From: Hyaloscypha bicolor E
Taxonomy: Eukaryota > Ascomycota > Leotiomycetes > Helotiales > Hyaloscyphaceae
Direction: 5' to 3'
Assembly: GCF_002865645.1 (NCBI RefSeq)
Contig: NW_020194643.1
Location: 1 to 64,000 of the forward strand
DNA: 64,000 nt
Part shown: in pieces, positions 1 through 10,401 of the stretch
How positions within the stretch are numbered: the stretch's first letter is position 1
Layout: every line of letters starts with the position of its first letter
Program-made: the position numbers and the translations under genes
Notes under the pieces: model-generated
The model's input: the letters and a program-made list of their open reading frames with translations, nothing else
Databases searched by the model: none
What the model was told of the DNA's origin: nothing

Positions 1-95
1 CCCTAACCCTAACCCTAACCCTAACCCTAACCCTAACCCTAACCCTAACCCTAACCCTAACCCTAACCCTAACCCTAACCCTAACCCTAACCCTA
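1..95. repeat. Telomeric repeat array, chromosome end
   Basis: Fifteen uninterrupted CCCTAA units (positions 1-90) followed by CCCTAG, after which the array stops. This is the C-rich strand of the TTAGGG telomere used by filamentous fungi, read from the chromosome end inward, so position 1 is at or near a physical left chromosome end. The next bases are unique AT-rich sequence, with no degenerate telomere units. Confidence 0.97.
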
Positions 96-564
96 GCTAC
101 TAATTCTTTTACTATTCTGGTTCTTATATTACCTCTACTTCTTGCTTATTTAATCGGGAGGAAGTAAGGAGAAAAAAAGGAAAAGTGGCCAGAGAAGAAG
201 AAAGCAGGAGAAAAGAAGGAAAAGAGAGAAGAAAAAGCAAAGGGCAAGCAAGAAGGGCTTTATATACTTCTTAAAGCTAAACTAGTATTCCTATATAATA
301 TTTCTTGCTTAAAAAACAAGACTAAAAAAAATAGATCTACTTATTACTAAATACTATAGGAGTATTTATTAAAAAGCAAATCAGGAGCCTAATTAGGAAT
401 CGAATCTAGGCTATAGAGTTTACTAACTTTATATATTACTATTATATTATTAGGCCTTTTAGTAACTACTATTTAATTATAGTTAGTTCTTACTTAGCTT
501 ATACTAAATAATAGAGTTTTATAAAGTAATTTCTTGTTTTAATATATAAGACCTAGCCCTATAA
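96..564. other. Telomere-adjacent spacer with purine-rich tract
   Basis: No gene is visible. From about 154 to 258 the plus strand is almost entirely A and G, with scattered single pyrimidines. The remainder is AT-rich, TpA-rich sequence like the rest of the subtelomere. The homology with the helicase 5' copy starts only at about 565. Confidence 0.6.
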
Positions 565-1027
565 GCAGGTATTATAGCTATACTATAGCTATAGATAGTA
601 AATGCTATTATAGCTAACTAGGTACTTAGTTATCTAGTATTTATTTTTAGGCCGGGGCTTGTATTCTCTTAGCTCGGCTATATTCCTCAAGTTATAGCTA
701 TTAAGAAGCTTTATAATTGCCTTGAGCTTATCTCCCAAAAGTTAATATAACTATACTTATAGGTACTACTTTTAACTATATATCTCTAGAATAATATAAG
801 ACTTATAAGTATAATAGATAATAATTCTATAAGCTAGATTATATAATAATATAACGAGAATATATTTTAAGACAAGGAAATACTTATTAAAAAATAGTAG
901 GAAAAGTGCCCCTTTACTAAAATCCCTTTTACTAGAAAGTATATTAGTTAGTAATATATATACTAATTAGTATATAGGTATTCTTACCTTTTACTAAAAA
1001 AGGGGCCTTATATAAGGAATAGGTATT
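565..1027 (-). pseudogene. Truncated, RIP-mutated 5' end of a telomere-linked helicase gene
   Basis: This stretch is a second copy of the sequence at 5172-5645, in the same orientation, and corresponds to the promoter-proximal part plus the N-terminal zinc-finger coding part of the helicase gene described next. It is far more degraded: almost every C or G that differs from the 5-kb copy has become T or A (transitions), which is the RIP pattern. Homology ends at about 565 just after the equivalent of codons for SYSTR, so only the first 150 or so codons existed here before truncation. It lies directly downstream of the full-length relic in a head-to-tail arrangement. Confidence 0.7.
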
Positions 1028-4000
1028 AACTAGCCTCTATATTCTAGCCTCTATATTCTATAATATATAATAAAACTTTATAGTTCTAAGCTTACCCTAG
1101 TTTAGCTAGAGTAAAAGCTGCTATATAATTGGCCTAAATATACTCGTTTCTCTTAAGTAATACTATTTCTCTAAGCTAGAGTATATACTCAAGTTTAGTC
1201 TAGAATATCCGCCGGAAATACTTCTATAGCTAATTACTACTATTTGCCCGTTTATATATCCCGTAATAGAGTAGTATAACTATATTAGGGAACTAATATT
1301 CTGCCTTCTTATACTCTAGATCTGCTATCCGGCAAATATCCTATAGCTAGTAGTAGTTCTAGTAAACTATATACTACTAAATCTACTTCTTTTCTTCCTT
1401 CTTTCATATCTAGTATGCCTCGTTCTTTATATAGATCTAGTAGAACTGCCGGAAGCAAGTATCTAATATATAATTAAATTTATAGCCAAGTATATAATAA
1501 TAGAAATAACTACCTAATATAACTTTAAGGTCTCGCTTATAGCTATTAAGTACCTAATCTCGGATATAGTCTTGCCATAATACCTTATCCGGACTAGTAA
1601 ATTATATTCCTCCGGTTACTACTAACTCAAATTTCAAGTCGAGAGGCCGGGCTTTAGTATAAGGCTCTTTATAAACCTAGTATATCTCTTTACTTACTAT
1701 ATACTACTACTAATTCGGCCAATTATCCAAAAACTAGCTAAGAATATCCCGGAAGTAGTATTACTAGGTTAAATATAGCTATATAGCTTCCTAATTAAAA
1801 GAAAGAAACCTATCTACTTATGGCTTCTATTCGGAATATAAGAAAATAATAAAAGAAGCCTTCCTATTATCTTGGCCTACTTTACTAGATTCCTAAGAAA
1901 AGGCAGATACTTTACTAGATATATTTATATAAACTACTTATTATATATAAGAATAATTAAATCTAATTCCGAGAGCAGATATAGCTATAATTATAGGCTA
2001 GTCTTTATTAGTAATTTACTAGGAAAGAATAGCAGCCTTTTCCTTATTAGACCCTAATTCGGAGATATATAATAGATATTATAGAAGGTTAGTAAGCTAA
2101 GCCACTTTATTCCGTATATAGTAGTAGATAATAATCTTGTTCCGGAAATAATTAAAGATCTCTTACTTAGGCTAGTATACCTATACCAGATTAGTAGCTC
2201 TTTTAATTAAGGGCCCGGATCCAGTTTTAAAGCTAATTATATACTTAATATTAGGCTAGTTAGTCGACTTCCGGATAATTCTGGACTTTATAAGCTTATT
2301 ATACTTAATAAATTCTTCTTATATTACTAGGGAAAGTATAGCTATTAGCCAGACTATCTATATCCTAATCTGCCGGATATACTAGCCTAGTTAGGCTATA
2401 TATAGCTAGTAGTTACTAGCTATAATAGTAAGATAACTCTTATTAATTATAATATAGTCTAGCTTCTGCTTACTAACTAGAATATAATAGTATTTAAGAA
2501 AGTCTTAAATATATATAGCTTTAGCTAATATAATAATTAATAAAGCTAACTATTAGTAGTTAATAGACCAGATTAGTAGCCGGATATCTACTTTATAAAA
2601 GCATTTTAGTATATTGCCCTATAGAGTAATTATTAGTAGAACTAGGATTATAGTTCTAGTATCTATAATTATAGCTCTAATTATAATAACTAAAGTCTTA
2701 CCGGAGCTAGTTCCTATTACTAGAACTACCTGCTCGGCTAGCTAAAGCCCTATAATAGCAAGTACTCTATTCCGCTAACCGGGAACCCGGAATTACAAGC
2801 CTAGTATATTATATAGTTTTCGAGTAATAGTAAGTAAATTAGCCTCGAAATATATATCTCTCCTATATATCTAACTATACTTAAAAGTATCTAATATTTA
2901 TAATAATAGTATCTCTAAAGTATCCTATAGCCTCTTTCCCTATAGAATATAGTTAAACCGGAAGAATATATACTAACTTTCGGATACTTAATAATTCCGG
3001 TATAATAGAGTATTTATAATAAGTATTATTATTCTAGTATATATATAATTAAAAGTATAGTATATATAATTACTTAGTTCTACTAAAGTAACTAGATCTA
3101 GCTTATCCTTAATATTTTTTCCTATATTTTTCTCAAGATTAAAATTCGCCCGTTTTTTAATAGAAAACTTCTCTTTTATAATTAATACTATAAACTATTA
3201 CTAGTTTAATATATATAGGTATAATATCTTAGTACGAGTATATACTTTTATTAAATAGGCCAAAAGCGTTCTATTAGCCTATACTATTCTGTCTAGCTTA
3301 GCCCAGAGATATAGAGAAATAAGAGTACCTAAAGTCTATTATTAGAAGAATAGTTATCTTAGAGATAGAATATATGTAATATATAAAAGTAATAGATCCC
3401 TAATTACCTTTAGTAAGAATTAGATATTATTCTTATATATACCGGACTACTACTAATCCTTATAATACTGGGTATAGATTATAACTAGCTTCTCCTATAT
3501 TAATAAGTAGTACTATTAAGTATTATTATACTATATTACTAATAGTAACTCGGATACTTGTAATAGTGGGCTGCCGGGGATATGAAATAATATTAATACC
3601 TGCTCTAGGAATTCCTGAGTATATATCTCGTAAATAGCTATAGCCTTTAAATATAAGACTATACTTCTATTCTTGCTATTAGTTAAGAATATAGCCCGGA
3701 GCTTAGTATTACCCTAGATCCGCCAAATAAGAGCGAGCTTAGTATTCTCTAGAAACTCGATATTACTAGGATAAGAAAGCTATAAGCTACTAAAATCTTC
3801 TAGATTTAGGTTATCCTTTAGCCTTTATAATTCTATTAGGATAAGGTCCTTAGCTTAGAACAGGAGCTTATTATAAAGCAGGATATAGGCTTATTAATAT
3901 TCGGAAATTACTAAGTTAGAGATCTATAATATCTGTAATTTTATTTTATAATATTCTATTATTTACCTGTCTAAGAACTACTAAGCTTAGTATTTTATAA

Positions 4001-5650
4001 TAGTAGCTTTTTTAATCTTAAATAAGTATAGCCTCTATTATAAAATATACCCAAACGGGATCTTAGCTAGCTACTAGAAAAACTTCTTATAGATCTTAAT
4101 AAGAAAGACGGGAATTTAATCTTTATTATCTTGCTCTTGGAAATAAGTATAGTTAAAAAGTACTAGCTAAGTAGTTTAGGTTAGAACTAATAAATAGCTA
4201 TTGAAATTTCCCGGCTCTTTCTATAATTCCCGGCCTTTCCTATAGACTTTCTTACTTAGTATAATATAGAAACTTAAAATAGGGAACTTAAATAATATAC
4301 TACTAATAGTATAGTAAATTAGAGCCAAGTAAAGTCGCCGAATAGTATACTTGAGAGCTAGCTTAGCCTCTTCTATATTCTTAATAGCTAAGGCTTTTAT
4401 AATCTTATTTATAGCTTGGATCTATAAAATAGTTGGCTAAATAATATTTCCGGGTAATACTTATTCTAGCTTAGCCCGAGTAAAATGGCTGCCTTTATAA
4501 TATACTATATAGTAGTAATATACTAATAACTACTTTATAGTAATAAAGTAGGTAACTAGGATTAATATATTCTTGAAATACCGGAACCTATCTGCTTTAC
4601 CTAAAGCCCTAGTATAGAATTTATTTAGGATATTAGCCCGCTACTATATTATTTTCCGGTCTAGTAAGGTATTACTATATAACTGGTATGTGTCTCTTAA
4701 GGCAGCCTTGGCTATAACTAAAATTCGGACGAGATTAGGATCCTTAGTATTCTTACTATCCATATTAAGCTCTTTCTTTAGTAGTAGCTTATACGAGCTC
4801 TAGATCTTCTCGTCCTTTAGTATAGTTAGGTAATATGGAAAACCCGTTATATTATATAGCTATAGTATTCTTTCTGACCTTGAATCTCTAATATTCTAGA
4901 CTATAGTTACTTGCTTCTCAAGATTATATTTTATATTCTTATAATTCTTCTCTAATTACTTAAATAGTTCCTTCTCTGGCTTAGTTAATAATATAGAGCC
5001 TCTGGCTATTTCCCTGCCTTTCTCCCTATCTACTACTATAAAATAATTAATCCGGCCTTTCGTAGTAAAGTATATCTATAGCTTGTACTCTTTCCACGAC
5101 TAACTACTCTTATGAGACCTTGCTTCGGTCTTGTGGCAAGTAGCCCAGTGCTCCTTTATCTTAGGGAGATGGCGGGTACTATAGCTATACTACGGCTATA
5201 GATAATAGATACCGTTATAGCTAACCAGGTACTTAATTATCTAGTACCTGTCTTCGGGCCGGGGCTTGTACTCTCTGAGCTCGGCTATACTTCTCAGGTT
5301 ATAGCTACTGAGGAGCTATGCAGTCGCCTTGAGCTCGTCTCCCAAGAGTCGGTGTGACTACGCTCGCAGGTACCGCTCTTGACTACGTACCCCTGGAATG
5401 ACGCAGGACTTGCAGATATGGCAGATAGTAACCCTGTGAATCGGATTATACGAGAATATAACGAGTACGTACTTCGAGACGAGGGAATGCTTATTTAAAG
5501 GGGGGTGGGGGGTGGTAGGGGAGGTGCCCTTTTACCGAAATCCCTTTTACCGGAAAGTGCATTAGTCAGTAGCGCACGCACTAATTAGTGCACTGGCATT
5601 CTCACCTTTCACCGAAAAAGGGGCCTCATATAAGAGGTAGGTAATAAATT
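1028..5650 (-). pseudogene. Telomere-linked RecQ-type helicase (TLH family), RIP-destroyed
   Basis: Reading the minus strand through many TAG/TAA codons gives a continuous protein relic typical of fungal telomere-linked helicases. Near 5430-5390 there is a CHICKSC zinc-finger start, then the phrases LGDELKA and KPRPEDR, and a second finger around 5150-5100 (HWATCH, then WKEYKL and YFTTKGRI). The middle (about 4800-2850) contains RANILNKFY, RFRYFKN and LLVYYY. The helicase part begins near 2830. A Walker A relic, GTSSGKT, lies at 2696-2714. A DEAH-box relic, IIINESYL-like, lies around 2420-2460, and a motif III relic (TATLPP degraded to AILSLV) near 2320-2345. The protein runs towards the telomere. 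The family (N-terminal fingers of the DUF3505 type plus RecQ-like helicase) is known from subtelomeres of many fungi. The 5' 470 bases are much less AT-converted than the rest. No intact frame remains, so it is non-functional. Family assignment rests on motif recall, not a search. Confidence 0.78.
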
Positions 5651-5789
5651 TATTATATATATTATAATATATTAAATTCTAAAATATATACTTTTTATTA
5701 TAATATATATAATTAATTTAGTACTTAATTTATAGCCTTTTAGGACCTTAAACTAATATAAAGAAAGTTATTAATAATATAATATTGGT

Positions 5790-6300
5790 TTTATTAAAAT
5801 ATATATATTATATATATTATACTTTTTTGGCTCTTAATATATATATTCTTACTATAAAATTGCAATTAATCTACTATATAACTAATATGTAATATATAGC
5901 TATAATCTTTTAAAAACCTAGTAATATATAATTATTTTGGTACCTAACTTATAGCTATTTGCCCGTTATTTATTAAGTTATTACCAATATTATATATATT
6001 ATGCTTTTTTGGCTCTTAATATATAGCTATAATCTTTTAAAAACCTGGTAATATGCGATTATTTTGGTACCTAACTTATAGCTATTCGCCTGTTATTTGT
6101 CGAGTTATTACTAATATTATATATATTATACTTTTTCGGCTCTTAATATATATACTCTTACTATAAAATCATAATTAATCTACTATATAACTAATATATA
6201 ATATATAGCTATAAGCTTTTATAAACCTAATAATATGTAATTGTTTTAATACCTAATTTATAGCTATTTGCCTGTTATTTAATATCGAGTTATTAACTAT
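5790..6300. repeat. Degenerate tandem repeat, three units of about 185 bp
   Basis: Three consecutive copies of a block containing TTTTTTGGCTCTTAATATAT, then AACCTAGTAATAT, then TTGGTACCTAACTTATAGC and ending in CGAGTTATTA-like sequence. Units start near 5809, 5995 and 6118; the middle one lacks about 60 bases. The copies differ mainly by C/T and G/A transitions, as in RIP. The unit sits just upstream of the helicase relic. No coding potential is seen. Confidence 0.65.
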
Positions 6301-6937
6301 ATGATTTTGGTAAGGGAGCTTCTTGCTAATATATGTTTTTCAAAACCGCCTCGCTTACATGCCCGCTTTTCAGGCATTTGATAGAGAGTAATATGCCTTA
6401 TAAGCTTATATAAAGGAAGTTAAACTATATATCTATTAGAATATTATAATTAAGAAAGAAGAGAAGTTATTATAAGGATTATAATAAACCCGCTCTTCTA
6501 GTAGTCGCATATAATATTTGAGCAAAATACTATATAAAGGATAGCGGCGATAGAAAACAAAAGTAAGATCCCTCGTAAATACTACTATTTAGGGCTCGCC
6601 ATTTTGCCTTATTTGGGAATATGGAGAAGAGTTAGCTTAGAAGAACAAAACTTAAAGAGCGAAAAGAGGCTAAATAAATAGAAAGTTTAAAGTATGATAG
6701 GTATAGTAAAAGGCGAATTAGGTGTCGTTAGTTTTTTAGTTAACTTTTTTAAGCGGGGTCCATTTCCAGAAACTTGTGGCTGTGCCACCCTTGCCTGGTT
6801 GTACTTTAAAGGTACCGCCGCTGACTGCAGAGCGGAGCGAGCAGAGGCAGAATTGGCGGTTTACCCCACCATCCTGCCCTATCAATCCTCCTTCCTTTTT
6901 TTCTCCCGCCAGAGTCAGCGCTTTCGTGTTAGCGATC
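6301..6937. other. Intergenic relic DNA
   Basis: AT content falls gradually from the repeat towards 6700. I see no open frame with family resemblance, no terminal repeats that I can pair, and no RNA gene. The part from about 6700 to 6937 has ordinary base composition and leads directly into the transposase fragment at 6938, so it may be that element's original 5' end. Confidence 0.4.
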
Positions 6938-7268
6938 ATGGCGCCGCAATTGAATGCTGTAGAGCATATTTTGATCAAAACTTTGCTTAAAGAAGGGTTT
7001 GAGACCAAGCTAATAGCCTCAGAAGCCTCGTGCAGCGTGCGCGCCGTCCAGAAAATCAATCCGCCTGAAGAGACAGCAGTCCGAAATGCCCACTACAGTA
7101 CCCCAAGAACAAACCGCGTCGGCCGTCATAGCTGCATTACACCACCCATGTAAAAAACCCTCTGATATACTAATGAACAGCCTTACTTGTATCCATGCGA
7201 GATGGCAGACTTCCTCCATCGTAGGTTTCGTAAAGGGATATCGGACAGATCGATCGGTCGGACAATAG
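6938..7268 (+). pseudogene. Tc1/mariner-like transposase, N-terminal fragment
   Basis: A start codon at 6938 opens MAPQLNAVEHILIKTLLKEG, followed by FETKLIASEASCSVRAVQ. This is the helix-turn-helix DNA-binding start that I associate with fungal Tc1/mariner-type transposases. After VQKIN the frame shifts: PRTNRVGRHSCITPPM is still in the plus-strand frame, a stop follows at 7151, and a second helix-turn-helix-like piece (MADFLHRRFRKGISDRSIGR) is readable around 7200-7265 in a different frame. The catalytic DDE domain is absent; the sequence ends near 7275. It is therefore a dead 5' fragment. Base composition is near normal, so it is not heavily RIP-mutated, consistent with a low-copy fragment. 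Family recall is by eye. Confidence 0.65.
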
Positions 7269-7388
7269 GTTGGACATCTTCTAGCCTGCTAAACAGGTGG
7301 CGACCACTCTAGACCCCTGCGTCCGCTTACCTTTCTGTTCCACTCACCTCTGCCACATCTGTGCCTGAGGATTGAGTCAGGTATCCGG

Positions 7389-8117
7389 TACGGAAAGCCG
7401 TAAGGATCAAGTGATCAAGCGATTTTCGAATCCGGTTTTCGACTTTCGATGTCCGATTTGTGGCACGTGCGCACCCCACCAAAAATCGCAAATACCATAC
7501 ACACATATCACGCCCACATACTATACCCTCTCCCTGTGCCTCTATTATTACTTCAAATATCTACTTTCTTTAAATTCTTCTCTCCCTCTCCCTATATATA
7601 TGGATAAGAGAGGGGGCTTATAGGGGGAAAGGGAAGGGGGGGGAAGGGGGGGCAAAGCGAGGGAACTTAACCAAAAATTTATGTCGCTAAATTTTTAGTA
7701 CCTATAGCCTGTAACTTAGTGACCGTAGCCCTATAATTTAGCGATAAGTAGCCTATAATTTAGCGATAAGTAGCCTATAATTATAGGGTTCCTTTTTCTA
7801 GCGAGTCGCGTACCTCGAACTTCGCTTTTCGCTTTCTACTTTTCACTTTTCACTTTTCACTTTTCATCACTCGCCCTCCATCCCCCTTTCCCCCCCTATC
7901 CCCCACCCACCTCTCACCCCTCTCCTATATATATATAAATAAGAATCAAAGAGAGAGTAATATTTTAAGCAGTAATAATAGGTAGAGGTACAGGGAGAGG
8001 GGGGTGTGGTATGTGGGCGATTTTTGGTGGGGTGAGCACGGGCCACAAATCTGACATCGAAAGTCGAAAACCGGATTCGAAAATCGCTTGATCACTTGAT
8101 CCTTATCGCTTTCCGTA
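7389..8117. mobile_element. Non-autonomous element with long (about 120-bp) terminal inverted repeats
   Basis: Positions 7389 to about 7510 and 7990 to 8117 are inverted copies of each other, beginning TACGGAAAGC and continuing through GATCAAGTGATCAAGCG, ATTTTCGAATCCGGTTTTCG and CCCCACCAAAAATCGC, with only a few differences. The 480-bp centre has no gene. It holds two copies of a TTTAGCGATAAGTAGCC unit near 7740-7785, a G-rich stretch at 7625-7660 and a run of TTTTCAC units at 7835-7866. Length (729 bp), long TIRs and lack of coding sequence fit a MITE, perhaps of the Mutator type. I could not identify a convincing target-site duplication. Confidence 0.72.
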
Positions 8118-8458
8118 GCCCTCCCCAGCCCGCTCTATCCGCGTGCGGGAGGCGAGCGTCGCAGCGGCCTGGCTACAGCAGCTCTGCAGCCACCAAAACC
8201 CCGAGATCAGCTAATTAGTTGGAGAAGGCGCCTCAGCTGATGACTCGCCTAATGCCTTATTGTTCACTCTAACCTCAACGGAATTTTAGTCATGAATATC
8301 TATTTTCTAGCAGAAGAAGTTCATCCAGTGCCGACGCGCAGACATTGTTTAGTGGCACTAAATGTAGCCGCGAGCTCACTCGGGAGGAGCCAAGTGCCAT
8401 GTCGGGAAAGTTCTCTTTTACGATTCCCAACTGCGGGTCGAAATTCCAAAACCCGAGA
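8118..8458. other. Intergenic stretch without recognisable feature
   Basis: Normal GC sequence between the inverted-repeat element and the transporter relic. Small overlapping open frames exist on both strands here but none resembles a known family, and they overlap the antisense of the transporter's 3' flank. Confidence 0.4.
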
Positions 8459-9340
8459 TCACGAATTATACAGCTCCCTGAAAGCACTTGGTTGATCCGA
8501 CAGAGCCTGCGGCGAATCAAATTCAACCAACGTTCCCTCACTCAGTACTGCAACCTTATCAAAGTCAAGAACCGTGTCCAGCCGATGTGCAATCGCAATG
8601 ATAGTTGCTCCAGCAAATTCCTCTCGAACAACGCGTTGTATCAGCATGTCTGTGGTAATATCAACGCTGCTAGACACCTCATCCAAAACTACGATCCTAT
8701 TCTTCCGCAAAATAGCTCGTGCAAGGCAAAAGAGCTGCCGCTGGCCATGTGAAAAGAACTCGGCATGAAGTTCGGCGTCTACTGTAGACCGTCTTTGGAT
8801 TCGACGATGGCCCACAATTGTACTTTTTGCAGCGCTGTACTAATTTCCTCATCCCCGTGGAGGTTCTCTGAAGACGCGTTGAGTCTGATGCTGCCTTTCA
8901 TGAAGAAGGAATCCTGTGGAATAGTGTTCAAGCAGGACCGAACAACTTGTCGTGGGATTTTAGTGATGTCAACACCGTCGACGAGAATGGAGCTTCAGGT
9001 GCAGTCTCGAGCATGCGGAAGAGCGTCATAATGAGAGAGCGCTTACCACTGCCGCTGCGACCGCACATTCCGATTTTCTCGCCGGGTTGGGTTGTGATAT
9101 TGATGCCTCGAAGGATCGGCCTTCCAGAATGCGTGAAAGATGCTGAGAGATCCTTGAGTTCGACTTGTTCGGTTGCAGGCCAATCTTCAGTAACAGACCG
9201 GGTTTCACAAGAGAGATTCTCGTTGGGAGTGACGTCTGCAAAGGTCTTCAGCCGCCCGTATGAAGACAGCAAGCAGCCTAGAATGCTGTGAATATCGCGA
9301 GGAACACCTGAACGGATTAACGTCGGCACTGGATTTCGAC
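8459..9340 (-). pseudogene. ABCC-type (MRP-like) ABC transporter, C-terminal nucleotide-binding domain only
   Basis: The minus strand encodes most of a second nucleotide-binding domain of an ABCC multidrug transporter, in three frames. The first part (from about 9330) reads YGRLKTFADVTPNE, then ILRGINITTQPGEKIGMCG and the Walker A motif GRSGSGKRSL. The middle (about 8990-8800, frame-shifted) reads SILVDGVDITKIPRQVVRS, IPQDSFFMKGSIRLNA. The last part (8800-8459, shifted again) has the ABC signature FSHGQRQLFCLARA, Walker B IVVLDE and a switch histidine in IIAIAHRLDTV. A full transporter has about 1,400-1,500 residues with two membrane domains; about 300 residues remain. The two frameshifts and loss of everything upstream make it a pseudogene. 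The changes are indels rather than RIP-type transitions. Confidence 0.85.
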
Positions 9341-10401
9341 ATTGTTGCGTACCAATTTGTTGCTATGTAACAGGCTTTTAGACACTTTCCTGGATTGGTT
9401 TTGCAATGAGCGTAGTCGAAATGGCAGGACGAGCAACACAATTGTTGAAGGTACAGTACAATAGAAAGAAAGTAATTCTCAAAAAGAGACGTAATGTAAA
9501 ATTGCTCTGTCATCACGGGACCAAAGAAATACTGACCATGTTCAAAATCGGTAGCATTGGAAAGCATCGCGGGGGATTTAAGTGACTCTGTTTACTAGTG
9601 AGAGGATTAAAAGGCTGTTGATCTGATCTCAATAAATAGATATGAATATCAACCAACCAACTAAGTTTGTGACTCGCAAAGAATGCCGCACAACCATGCA
9701 TGGGTTTGAGCCCCTGAAAGCATGGCTGCTAGGCGCTAAAAATGCCCTGAATTCCACAGACTTACGCGATTAGCCTCAACTGATTTTGCGAATTCTTATT
9801 CCCCTTCTCTTCATCCTCAACTAAACTAGATACGGTTTAATTCCATGGTTGGACTTTCTATAACGTTCTTCGGCTTCTCGAATCTTTTAGCGTCGGAGAT
9901 CTGAGTAAGATTGCTATATCGATCAACCTTGAAGTGTTTCTAACCGTTATCTAATACAAAACAACTAGTGCATCCTTTGCTCCTATAGTTAATGTTCTCT
10001 ACCAAGCCAACCTATTACTCATGTTAGCCGTGATGTTTGGAAAGTTAATGCAAAGCTTCCTCTCAGGCCTCTAACCAGAAAGGGCATTCTTCAGCTGAGA
10101 AACTTACGAACAGAAGATGGCAAGCAAAAGATTAGCAGCGGCGCCTGTATGCCTGGAATGGACGGAAGATCTGAGGCTTCTGAGCAAGCCGACGTCTTCT
10201 TTGGAGACTAGTTAGGCGGTATATATCAGACGGACCGCAAGCTCAAAGGTTGCTTGATGACACATTGGAAGGTGGTCATGATGGAAACTGGTTCCATGTT
10301 ATGTTATTATACAGTACGCCACACTAATAGGTTGGCAGGTGACTGTTTCTTTGCTATCTGTGCTCCGCTCCACACCTGCCAAAATATAGGAGAATCAAAA
10401 G
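9341..10401. other. Intergenic region, possible remains of transporter upstream part
   Basis: Normal base composition. If the transporter once extended upstream, its membrane domain should be here, but I find no convincing transmembrane coding sequence on the minus strand beyond about 9340. Short open frames (for example 10254-10463 plus, 9205-9567 minus) have no family resemblance. The region also carries the downstream flank of the glucosyltransferase gene. Confidence 0.4.

Noticed and set aside
1..95. CRISPR-like array.
   Set aside because: Short unspaced CCCTAA units at a sequence end in a fungal genome are telomere, with no spacers.
565..5645. LTR retrotransposon bounded by the 465-bp direct repeats.
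   Set aside because: The repeats have no TG...CA ends, and their minus-strand translation is the N-terminus of the helicase whose remainder fills the interval.
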